A DNA stretch of 6,693 bases, taken from contig JALTMS010000200.1 in the NCBI GenBank assembly GCA_027001345.1, positions 1 to 6,693 of the forward strand, read 5' to 3'. This document shows positions 1 to 5,022 of this stretch, one piece after another. Within the stretch, counting starts at the first letter, position 1, and each line of letters starts with the position of its first letter. The notes beneath the pieces are model-generated. The model made no database searches. It was not told the DNA's origin and saw only the letters and a list, made by a program, of their open reading frames with translations. Made by a program: the position numbers and the translations under genes. The stretch comes from Acidobacteriota bacterium (GTDB lineage Bacteria > Acidobacteriota > Polarisedimenticolia > J045).

Positions 1-135
1 GCCGAGCTGGACCCACTCGCGCAGGCGATCGACGGGTGTGATCTCACCGTCCACGACTCGCGCGATGAGCATGTGGAAGCTGTTGGAGCCGAGGTCGATG
101 GCGGCGTAGGTACCCGGGAGGGCCTTTTTTTCCAC
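1..135 (-). CDS. ppx: Ppx/GppA family phosphatase (exopolyphosphatase or pppGpp phosphohydrolase), N-terminal 45 codons
   Basis: Only the N-terminus is inside the window; the gene continues past position 1. Residues 11-26 read AAIDLGSNSFHMLIAR, the first phosphate-binding loop of the ASKHA-fold Ppx/GppA family, where DLGSNSFHM is nearly invariant. Members release phosphate from polyphosphate chain ends or convert pppGpp to ppGpp in the cytoplasm. The start is GTG at 135-133, preceded by GGAGAGG with an 8-base spacer; no other start lies in frame just upstream. The gene is divergent from apaH across a 179-bp spacer. The first 45 residues cannot separate Ppx from GppA: YAAIDLGSNSFHML resembles GppA, while IARVVDG resembles Ppx. 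The family call is secure; the gene symbol is provisional. Confidence 0.93.
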   Translation of the reverse strand, partial: MEKKALPGTYAAIDLGSNSFHMLIARVVDGEITPVDRLREWVQLG

Positions 136-145
136 GGAACGTTCC
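136..145. repeat. Perfect 10-bp palindrome between the RBS and start codon of the ppx/gppA gene
   Basis: GGAACGTTCC equals its own reverse complement. It sits directly upstream of the GTG start of the leftward gene, between that codon and the GGAGAGG ribosome binding site, and ends one base before the codon. It could be an operator half-site or could affect ribosome access, but it may also be chance. Confidence 0.35.
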
Positions 146-249
146 TCTCCGGCGCGGATGCGGCAACGGCCGCAACGCCCACGGAATGCTAACTCGGATT
201 GTGCTTCAGGCTTCCAGGCGAAACGTCGCAGACGGCCGCCGGCTGGCTC

Positions 250-272
250 GCAACCGCCAGATGAGGCGTTGC
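250..272 (+). promoter_or_regulatory. Possible leader hairpin upstream of apaH
   Basis: GCAA-c-CGCC (250-258) pairs with GGCG-TTGC (265-272), giving eight base pairs with one bulged C and a six-base loop (AGATGA). It lies about 40 bases before the apaH start, just upstream of a GAGGAAG purine run (274-280). No U-tract follows, so it is not an obvious terminator. Whether it lies in the transcript is unknown. Confidence 0.25.
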
Positions 273-285
273 AGAGGAAGCGCTG

Positions 286-303
286 ATGCTTGATCCGAGC
301 TAA
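286..303 (+). other. Candidate five-codon leader ORF (MLDPS) before apaH
   Basis: ATG CTT GAT CCG AGC TAA follows GAGGAAG (274-280) with a five-base spacer. That is a better Shine-Dalgarno arrangement than apaH itself has. The stop codon ends 11 bases before the apaH ATG, close enough for a terminating ribosome to re-initiate there. Short frames like this arise often by chance, so the call rests only on RBS quality and spacing. Confidence 0.2.
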
Positions 304-314
304 CGTATCGTCCC

Positions 315-1124
315 ATGGCGACCTTTGTCATCGGCGACATTCATGGCTGCGCGGCGAGCCTCGCCGCCCTTCTCGAGCGCCTGCCCACGGACGACGACGA
401 TCGCCTGTGGCTGGTCGGCGATCTGGTCAATCGCGGGCCCAACTCCCGCGGGGTGCTGCGCTGGGTTCTCGAGCAGGGCTCGCGGGTGGTGACTGTGCTG
501 GGCAACCACGAGCTGTCGATCTTCGCCCGCTACCACCTGCGGGGCTCGAGTGGCAGGGACGAACTGGCCGCACTCTTCGGCGCCGCGGAGTTGCCCGCGA
601 TCATCGAGTGGATCGCCTCCTGCCCGCTGGTCCACGCGGAAGGCGGGAAGGTGCTGCTCCACGCCGGCGTCCTGCCCTGCTGGAGCCGGGACCAGACCGA
701 GGACATGGCACGAGACGCCCATGCCGCGTTGACCGGTGCGCTGCGGGATCCGATCCTCGAGTTGCTCTTCGGCGGCTGCCTGCCTCGCAAGTGGAAGGAC
801 GACCTGCCGCCGGTCGAACGGCACGCCTTCGTGATCCGGACCCTGACCCGGCTGAGGATGGTCGAGTCGAAGCGACGACCCGTCTTTCCCTACACCGGAT
901 CCCCCGACCAGGCTCCTGCCCACTACCGAGCCTGGTTCGAGCGGCAGCACGAGAGCTGGACGGCGAGCCAGATCTTCTTCGGCCACTGGGCCGCCCTTGG
1001 CCTGCACCTGAGCGGGACCAGCGTGGGCCTCGACACGGGATGCGTCTACGGCGGGCACCTGACCGCCATCGAGCGCGACACCGGCCGGATCTTTCAGGTT
1101 CCCCGCCAGCCGGGTGACCAGTAG
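315..1124 (+). CDS. apaH: Symmetrical bis(5'-nucleosyl)-tetraphosphatase (Ap4A hydrolase) ApaH
   Basis: This cytoplasmic PPP-family metallophosphoesterase splits Ap4A into two ADP and so limits the dinucleoside polyphosphates made under stress. The 269-residue protein carries the family motifs in order: GDIHG (7-11), GDLVNRGP (35-42), GNHE (63-66), HAG (116-118) and GHW (223-225). The ApaH-specific C-terminal block LDTGCVYGGHLTAI (239-252) is also present. Length matches E. coli ApaH (about 280), and the start MATFVIGDIHGC aligns with E. coli MATYLIGDVHGC, which fixes the ATG at 315. The Shine-Dalgarno is weak, whereas a better one lies farther upstream before a five-codon frame. It stands alone here, outside the surA-pdxA-rsmA-apaG-apaH operon known from E. 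coli. Confidence 0.96.
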   Translation: MATFVIGDIHGCAASLAALLERLPTDDDDRLWLVGDLVNRGPNSRGVLRWVLEQGSRVVTVLGNHELSIFARYHLRGSSGRDELAALFGAAELPAIIEWIASCPLVHAEGGKVLLHAGVLPCWSRDQTEDMARDAHAALTGALRDPILELLFGGCLPRKWKDDLPPVERHAFVIRTLTRLRMVESKRRPVFPYTGSPDQAPAHYRAWFERQHESWTASQIFFGHWAALGLHLSGTSVGLDTGCVYGGHLTAIERDTGRIFQVPRQPGDQ

Positions 1125-1270
1125 CCCGGGGCTGGACACATCGGTGCTCTCAGCTCCGCCAGAGCCGGCCCTCGGAAGCTGAACTCCCTCGAACCGTCGA
1201 GCTGGTCGCACCCGGAGCCCATACCCCACTGCTGGCAGGCGACTCGTCCCGCCCCGCGCACGAAGGTGCT
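1125..1270. other. Convergent spacer between apaH and the sixA region
   Basis: These 146 bp separate the apaH stop from the stop of the out-of-frame sixA tail. I find no gene in them. They contain two small hairpins (1150-1182 and 1188-1201), with a third overlapping the right end (1265-1282). None has a clear U-tract, but their position between converging genes suits transcription termination in both directions. Confidence 0.5.
1150..1182 (+). terminator. Possible apaH transcription terminator hairpin
   Basis: TCAGCTCCG (1150-1158) pairs with CGGAAGCTGA (1173-1182), with one bulged A, around a 14-base GC-rich loop, 25 bases past the apaH stop. A second perfect small hairpin, CTCGA-ACCG-TCGAG, follows at 1188-1201. 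There is no T-run, so an intrinsic terminator is only suggested by position. Confidence 0.25.
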
Positions 1271-1282
1271 CTACGAAGCACC
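1265..1282 (-). terminator. Possible hairpin at the end of the sixA transcript
   Basis: GGTGCT (1265-1270) and AGCACC (1277-1282) form a perfect six-base-pair stem with a six-base loop. The loop contains the TAG stop (1273-1271) of the out-of-frame sixA tail. On the minus strand only TTCGTG follows, which is a weak U-tract. It lies where a sixA terminator would be expected. Confidence 0.3.
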
Positions 1283-1384
1283 GAGGCGGCGCAGGACTCG
1301 CGGAGGGAGCAGCCAGTGGAGCTGAGCCCAGCCCTGGGGGAAGAGTTCGATGCAGGCAGCGCCCGCCTTTTTCATGCTGGTGAA
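1271..1384 (-). pseudogene. sixA: Out-of-frame C-terminal segment of SixA
   Basis: Read from 1384 down to a TAG at 1273-1271, this frame encodes 37 residues: FTSMKKAGAACIEL, then a short linker, then LHWLLPPRVLRRL. The pattern of a KKAG-type strand followed by a WLLPP-type helix is the usual end of SixA proteins and is missing from the frame upstream. Adding one C (minus strand) to the CCCC run at 1388-1385 joins the two as GDAP-FTSMKK and gives a 165-residue protein, close to E. coli SixA (161). The minus-strand ATGA at 1375-1372 overlaps the upstream stop with an ATG in this frame, so re-initiation is formally possible, but no separate function is likely. Confidence 0.82.
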
Positions 1385-1767
1385 GGGGCGTCGCCGCTGC
1401 CGATGGCAGCGGCGACGATCAGATCCAGACTGGGCAAGTGCCCCGCGCAGAGCACCGATTCCACGCCGAGATCTCGCACCTCCGCCAGGAGTCGGCCGGG
1501 ATCGCCACCCGGGGTCAGGGCTTCGGTCGTGATGATCGCATCGGCATCGAACGCCAACTCCTCGGCGGCGATGAGGGCGGTTTCGAAGGCTCGCAGCAGC
1601 GGGCTCGAAACGATGGCCTCGGGTCGAACACCGAGTCGGACCAGTCCGCGAGCGGATAGCCGGGTACGTTCCCGGCCGAGATCGGTCAGCGGGCGATGAT
1701 GGTCGTCGGGGCAGGTCGGATCAGCGTGATCGACGGCAATGCCATGGCGCATCAGGACGATCTGCAT
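1372..1767 (-). CDS. sixA: SixA-type phosphohistidine phosphatase, truncated by an apparent frameshift
   Basis: This histidine-phosphatase-superfamily protein has RHG at residues 7-9 (nucleophile H8), a SSPLLRA block at 54-60, TPGGDP at 85-90 and the second catalytic histidine in CAGHLP (H110). E. coli SixA dephosphorylates phosphohistidine in proteins such as the ArcB HPt domain and PTS components in the cytoplasm. The ATG at 1767-1765 has a strong GGAGGA site about seven bases upstream. As read, the frame ends after 131 residues with GDAPSPA, about 30 residues short of the family. The missing end lies in the -1 frame (1271-1384). No canonical slippery heptamer is present, so a deletion or sequence error fits better than programmed slippage. 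The gene lies 83 bp after a ybaK-like gene on the same strand. Confidence 0.85.
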   Translation of the reverse strand: MQIVLMRHGIAVDHADPTCPDDHHRPLTDLGRERTRLSARGLVRLGVRPEAIVSSPLLRAFETALIAAEELAFDADAIITTEALTPGGDPGRLLAEVRDLGVESVLCAGHLPSLDLIVAAAIGSGDAPSPA

Positions 1768-1850
1768 CGGTGTCCTCCATCCAGGGACGAGCTGCGCTCG
1801 CCGGATGTCAGCAGACTACAACATCGCCTCTCCACGCCGGGTGCAGGACA
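1768..1850. other. Spacer between the ybaK-like gene and sixA
   Basis: The 83 bp hold the sixA ribosome binding site (GGAGGA on the minus strand, near 1773-1778). I see no obvious terminator or promoter. The spacing allows either co-transcription of the two leftward genes or a separate sixA promoter. Confidence 0.4.
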
Positions 1851-2318
1851 TCAGTGCCAGGTTTCGATCCTCCTCGGGCCCACGACGCGCTCGAAGTCCC
1901 GTCGGGCGATGCGAATCGCCTCTTCGTGACTGCCGGCATTGAAGGTGATCGTCGTCGCCGAGCGTAGTGAGGGCGTGATGTAGACCGGCAGGTCATAGAG
2001 GTTGCCGAAGGGAGGCTCGGAACCCACCTCGCAATCGGGAAACAGCTCGAAGAGTTCGTCCTCGGTGGCCAGGCGCACCACCGACGTGCCGACCTCCCGG
2101 GCCACCACCGCGAGATCCAGTTGCTCGATAGCGGGCAACACCACCATGAGGAAGCGTCCATCGGCCCAGATCACCACTGTCTTGGCAAACTCCCATCCCG
2201 ACGTGTGGGTGTGCTGAGCGGTGCACTGGGCTCTGAAATCCCGCCGATGGGCCAGCACCTGATAGCCGACTCCCTGCTTTTCCAGATACTCCCTGAGCCT
2301 TGGCGAAGCCTGGGTCAT
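1851..2318 (-). CDS. YbaK/EbsC (ProX-type) family aminoacyl-tRNA deacylase
   Basis: The 155-residue protein has the complete single-domain YbaK/EbsC fold. Visible blocks are an N-terminal helix plus strand (YLEKQGVGYQVL, 11-22), AKTVVI at 45-50 with the family's conserved lysine at K46, and MVVLPAIEQLDL (58-69). A GSEPPFGNL turn (99-107) corresponds to the glycine/proline-rich substrate-pocket loop of this family, and the C-terminal FNAGSHEEAIRI (126-137) completes the domain. Family members hydrolyse mischarged tRNAs in trans, such as Cys-tRNA(Pro) or Ala-tRNA(Pro). The substrate here cannot be read from sequence, so no symbol is given. The ATG at 2318-2316 has a near-ideal GGAGGTGA site. 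It is the first gene of a likely leftward unit with sixA and is divergent from the peptidase gene. Confidence 0.9.
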   Translation of the reverse strand: MTQASPRLREYLEKQGVGYQVLAHRRDFRAQCTAQHTHTSGWEFAKTVVIWADGRFLMVVLPAIEQLDLAVVAREVGTSVVRLATEDELFELFPDCEVGSEPPFGNLYDLPVYITPSLRSATTITFNAGSHEEAIRIARRDFERVVGPRRIETWH

Positions 2319-2565
2319 CGCTCACCTCCCGCGAGGCCAGTGCGCCCTCGATCACCGCGGCCGTCGGGGCCGAGGGCGATCCGGTCGCCTGGCTCCCGCT
2401 ATCCAGCGGTCCATTCTACTCCGTCACAGGCGCTTTCTTGTGTCGCGCGAAGGGGTCTGGCAGGCCCGTGGCGCAGACACCCCCCTCGGCGTCAGAATAG
2501 GCGCTTCCCATGCCCTCTTCCCTGGCGACCGGCCGCAGCGTTCGGCGCCCAAGGAGTTGCTCGTC
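2319..2565. promoter_or_regulatory. Divergent spacer between the ybaK-like gene and the lipoprotein peptidase gene
   Basis: This 247-bp spacer should carry promoters in both directions. Leftward, ATTCTA at 2413-2418 reads TAGAAT on the minus strand, a 5/6 match to the -10 consensus, about 95 bp before the ybaK-like start, but no good -35 is found. Rightward, CAGAAT at 2493-2498 is a weak -10-like match. The peptidase ribosome binding site is AAGGAG at 2551-2556. An in-frame GTG at 2440 would extend the peptidase into this region, but the extension reads as non-coding and would bury the signal peptide. Confidence 0.45.
2413..2418 (-). promoter_or_regulatory. Possible -10 element for the ybaK-like gene
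   Basis: On the minus strand this is TAGAAT, one mismatch from TATAAT, in one of the less GC-rich spots of the spacer. Hexamers at 16-18 bp upstream spacing do not resemble TTGACA, so the element is weakly supported. Confidence 0.25.
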
Positions 2566-4215
2566 ATGCGCTACCTGCTGATCGGTGTCCTCGCCCTTTC
2601 CCTGCTCGGCTGCTCGGCCCCCGACAAGGCGGGTGATGCCGCCGGCACACCCGCGGCGGACAAGCTCTTGTCGAAATACACCACCTTCCCCCTGACCACC
2701 GATTTCACTCGACTCACTCAGTCCCAGCGCCAGATGCTGCCCCTGTTGGTGGAGGCCGCCCGTGCGATGGACCAGGCCTTCTGGGTCCAGGCATGGGGCG
2801 AGAAGGACGAGTTGCTGGCTTCGATCGACGACTCCGGCCTCCGACGCTTCGCCGAAATCAACTACGGCCCCTGGGATCGTCTCGACGGCAACCGCCCCTT
2901 CATCGAGGGTGTCGGGCCCAAGCCCGCGGGGGCCAACTTCTACCCGACGGACATGAGCAAGGAAGAGTTCGAGCAGGCCGTTGCCAACTCCGACGACCAG
3001 GGCGCGGCTCTGCGCAGTCTCTACACCATGGTCCGCCGCAACGAGGACGGCAGCCTGAAGCCGATCCCCTACAGCCAGTTCTTCGGTCGACAGGTCGCCC
3101 TCGCCGCGGCCAAGTTACGCAAGGCGGCGACCCTGGCTGAGAACGACCAGCTTCGGCGCTACCTCGAGCTGCGCGCCGATGCTCTCGAGAGCGACATCTA
3201 CCAGCCCTCGGACATGGCCTGGATGGAGATGAAGACCAACACCCTGGATATCGTCATCGGCCCGATCGAGACCTACGAGGACCAGCTTTTCGGCTACAAG
3301 GCATCGTTCGAGGCCTACGTGCTGGTCAAGGACATGGACTGGAGTCAGCGCCTCGAGCGCTACTCGGCTTTCCTGCCCGACTTGCAAAAGGGACTTCCGG
3401 TAGACGCAGCCTACAAGCAGGAGATGCCGGGCACCGACTCCGAACTCAACGCCTACGACGTGCTCTACTACGCTGGAGACTGCAACGCCGGCTCGAAAAC
3501 CATCGCGATCAACCTGCCCAACGACGAAGAGGTACAGCTCACGCGGGGCTCGCGACGCTTGCAGTTGAAAAACGCCATGCGGGCCAAGTTCGACAAGATC
3601 CTGGTTCCCATCGCCAACGAGTTGATCGCCGAAGACCAGCGGCAACACATCACCTTCGACGCCTTCTTCGCCAACACCATGTTTCACGAGGTGGCTCACG
3701 GGCTGGGCATCAAGAATACGATCAACGGCCAGGGCACGGTCCGCTCGGCGATGAAGGAGCAGGCATCGGCCCTCGAGGAGGGCAAGGCCGACGTGCTGGG
3801 CCTGTACATGGTGGAGCGGCTGCACGAGATGGGTGAGTTGGGCGAAGCACCGCTGATGGACAACTACGTCACCTTCATCGCCAGCATCTTCCGTTCGATC
3901 CGCTTCGGTGCCTCCAGTGCCCACGGCAGAGCCAATCTGGTGCGCTTCAACTTCTTCAAGGAGATGGGCGCCTTCACTCGCGACGAGGCCAGCGGCACCT
4001 ACCGCATCGATGCCGACAAGATGAGCGAGGCGATGGATGCCCTCTCGAGGAAGATCCTCGTCCTCCAGGGTGACGGCGACTACGCCGGCGCCAAGGCCCT
4101 GATCGACCGCTACGGCACGGTCGGACCGCAACTCGAGGCGGACTTGCAGCGTCTGGGCAGGGCGGGTATTCCCGTCGATATCGTCTTCGAGCAGCCTGCC
4201 GCCGAAGTGCGCTGA
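2566..4215 (+). CDS. M49-like (dipeptidyl-peptidase III-related) zinc metallopeptidase lipoprotein
   Basis: The 549-residue protein begins with a lipoprotein signal peptide: MRY, a hydrophobic core, and lipobox LLGC with C16 as the lipidated cysteine. Ser at +2 predicts outer-membrane sorting if the Lol rule applies. The zinc site is HEVAHGLG (H374, E375, H378), with EEGKAD (404-409) supplying the third ligand, as EECRAE/D does in DPP III. The block FANTMFHEVAHGLG followed by SALEEGKADVLGLY matches bacterial M49-related proteins, often annotated only as zinc-dependent hydrolases. The likely role is cleavage of peptides outside the cytoplasmic membrane; the substrate is unknown. ATG 2566 was chosen for AAGGAG at 2551-2556 and for placing the signal peptide at the N-terminus. 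An Lgt-like gene follows after 27 bp, suggesting one operon. Confidence 0.82.
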   Translation: MRYLLIGVLALSLLGCSAPDKAGDAAGTPAADKLLSKYTTFPLTTDFTRLTQSQRQMLPLLVEAARAMDQAFWVQAWGEKDELLASIDDSGLRRFAEINYGPWDRLDGNRPFIEGVGPKPAGANFYPTDMSKEEFEQAVANSDDQGAALRSLYTMVRRNEDGSLKPIPYSQFFGRQVALAAAKLRKAATLAENDQLRRYLELRADALESDIYQPSDMAWMEMKTNTLDIVIGPIETYEDQLFGYKASFEAYVLVKDMDWSQRLERYSAFLPDLQKGLPVDAAYKQEMPGTDSELNAYDVLYYAGDCNAGSKTIAINLPNDEEVQLTRGSRRLQLKNAMRAKFDKILVPIANELIAEDQRQHITFDAFFANTMFHEVAHGLGIKNTINGQGTVRSAMKEQASALEEGKADVLGLYMVERLHEMGELGEAPLMDNYVTFIASIFRSIRFGASSAHGRANLVRFNFFKEMGAFTRDEASGTYRIDADKMSEAMDALSRKILVLQGDGDYAGAKALIDRYGTVGPQLEADLQRLGRAGIPVDIVFEQPAAEVR

Positions 4216-4242
4216 GAGACAGCAGCAGGGAGCGGCGATACC

Positions 4243-5022
4243 GTGCATCCGATCCTGTTCCAGATCGGCCCGCTGGTCGTCGGCTCCTACGGCGCAGCGG
4301 TGGTCTTCGCCGCCTTCGTCGGCTGGCTGCTGCTGCCCCGTTACGCGCGCCGTGCCGGTATCGATCCGAGCCACGCCCGGGACCTGATGGTGCAGGTCTT
4401 CGTGGCCGGAACCATTGGCTGTCGGCTGGCCAACATCTTGCTACGGCTCGACGAGGTGATCGCCAACCCGCGGTTGGGCCTGTGGCTCTTGCAACAGGCC
4501 GGTGTGTGGTACGGCGCCGTGCTCGGAGGACTGGGGGTCGGCCTGGTTCTGGTGCGCCGCTACCGGCTGCCTCTGTGGCGGACTTTCGACGCGGCGGCGA
4601 TCCCCGTGGTGGTGGGAGGCGGCCTGGGTCGTCTGGCCTGCCTGCTCTCCGGCTGCTGCTTCGGCACCGCCTGCTCGATGCCCTGGGCGCTGACGTACAC
4701 CAACGCTGTGGCCCACAAGATTCACGCCGACCTGCCCTGGACACCGGTCCACCCGACGCCGCTGTACGAGATGGCGGCAGCCCTGGCGATCGCGCTTTTC
4801 CTCGAGTTCTATGGCCGCCGGCCCCGGCTCCCCGGCACCATCGGCCTGCTCTGGCTGATGCTCTACGGGACGGCTCGCGCGGGCATCGAGTTCTTTCGCG
4901 GCGACCTCGTGCGGGGTACGGTGCTGGGTGTGATGAGCACCTCTCAGGCCCTCGGTCTGCTGACCGCAGCGGTGGCGGCGGGCGTCTTGCTCTACCGCCA
5001 GCGCAGAAGGCGACTGGAGTGA
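4243..5022 (+). CDS. Lgt-like prolipoprotein diacylglyceryl transferase family membrane protein (variant active site)
   Basis: The 259-residue protein is polytopic and keeps the Lgt architecture: FQIGPLVVGSYG (6-17), a GLGRLACLLSGCCFG block (127-141), HPTPLYE (170-176) and YGTARAGIEFFRGD (208-221). Canonical Lgt moves diacylglycerol from phosphatidylglycerol to the lipobox cysteine in the inner membrane. Aligned by eye to E. coli Lgt, Y16 (Tyr26), R130 (Arg143), G141 (Gly154), R212 (Arg239) and E216 (Glu243) are kept. H103 becomes Y90, N146 becomes C133 and E151 becomes C138. That suggests a paralogue of uncertain reaction, so the symbol lgt is withheld. The GTG start at 4243 has CAGGGAG ten bases upstream. 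Its TGA overlaps the GTG of the next gene. Confidence 0.85.
   Translation: MHPILFQIGPLVVGSYGAAVVFAAFVGWLLLPRYARRAGIDPSHARDLMVQVFVAGTIGCRLANILLRLDEVIANPRLGLWLLQQAGVWYGAVLGGLGVGLVLVRRYRLPLWRTFDAAAIPVVVGGGLGRLACLLSGCCFGTACSMPWALTYTNAVAHKIHADLPWTPVHPTPLYEMAAALAIALFLEFYGRRPRLPGTIGLLWLMLYGTARAGIEFFRGDLVRGTVLGVMSTSQALGLLTAAVAAGVLLYRQRRRRLE

Larger units (their letters stand above)
136..314. promoter_or_regulatory. Divergent ppx / apaH intergenic region
   Basis: This 179-bp spacer must hold the promoters for the leftward Ppx/GppA gene and the rightward apaH. I see no convincing paired -35/-10 for either. It is rich in small dyads: a perfect 10-bp palindrome GGAACGTTCC (136-145), an inverted repeat TGCGGC-AACG-GCCGCA (159-174), and a bulged hairpin at 250-272. 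A five-codon open frame (286-303) follows the last one. TGCTAACT at 187-194 resembles an extended -10 for apaH but has no matching -35. The promoter role follows from gene orientation, not from a recognised motif. Confidence 0.5.

Noticed and set aside
300..1229. 309-codon leftward open frame opposite apaH
   Set aside because: It is the GC-rich antisense shadow of apaH. Its translation is low-complexity and matches no family I recognise, whereas apaH has every catalytic motif.
1372..1400. Programmed -1 ribosomal frameshifting in sixA
   Set aside because: The switch point reads GAC GCC CCT TCA, which has no X-XXY-YYZ slippery heptamer, and I see no obvious stimulatory structure. A one-base deletion in the C run explains it more simply.
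1316..1699. 127-codon rightward open frame opposite sixA
   Set aside because: It is antisense to a recognised histidine phosphatase, with serine/arginine-rich low-complexity translation and no family motif.
2458..2473. TGGCAGG-CCCG-TGGCG, resembling a sigma-54 -24/-12 promoter before the peptidase gene
   Set aside because: The GG and GC doublets are correctly spaced, but the -12 half reads TGGC, not TTGC. Such matches are expected by chance in GC-rich DNA, and no enhancer-like site is visible.
2440..2565. Upstream GTG extension of the peptidase gene by 42 codons
   Set aside because: It would put a clear lipoprotein signal peptide in the middle of the protein. ATG 2566 has its own AAGGAG site and a well-placed lipobox.
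3115..4374. 419-codon leftward open frame opposite the peptidase gene
   Set aside because: It is rich in V, G, H and Q from antisense reading of a high-GC gene, spans the end of one real gene and the start of another, and shows no motif or RBS.
4482..5018. Upstream in-frame extension of the radical SAM gene through the Lgt-like gene
   Set aside because: The extension is the shadow frame of a well-supported membrane protein. The GTG at 5019 with AGAAGG upstream and a GTGA overlap is the natural start.
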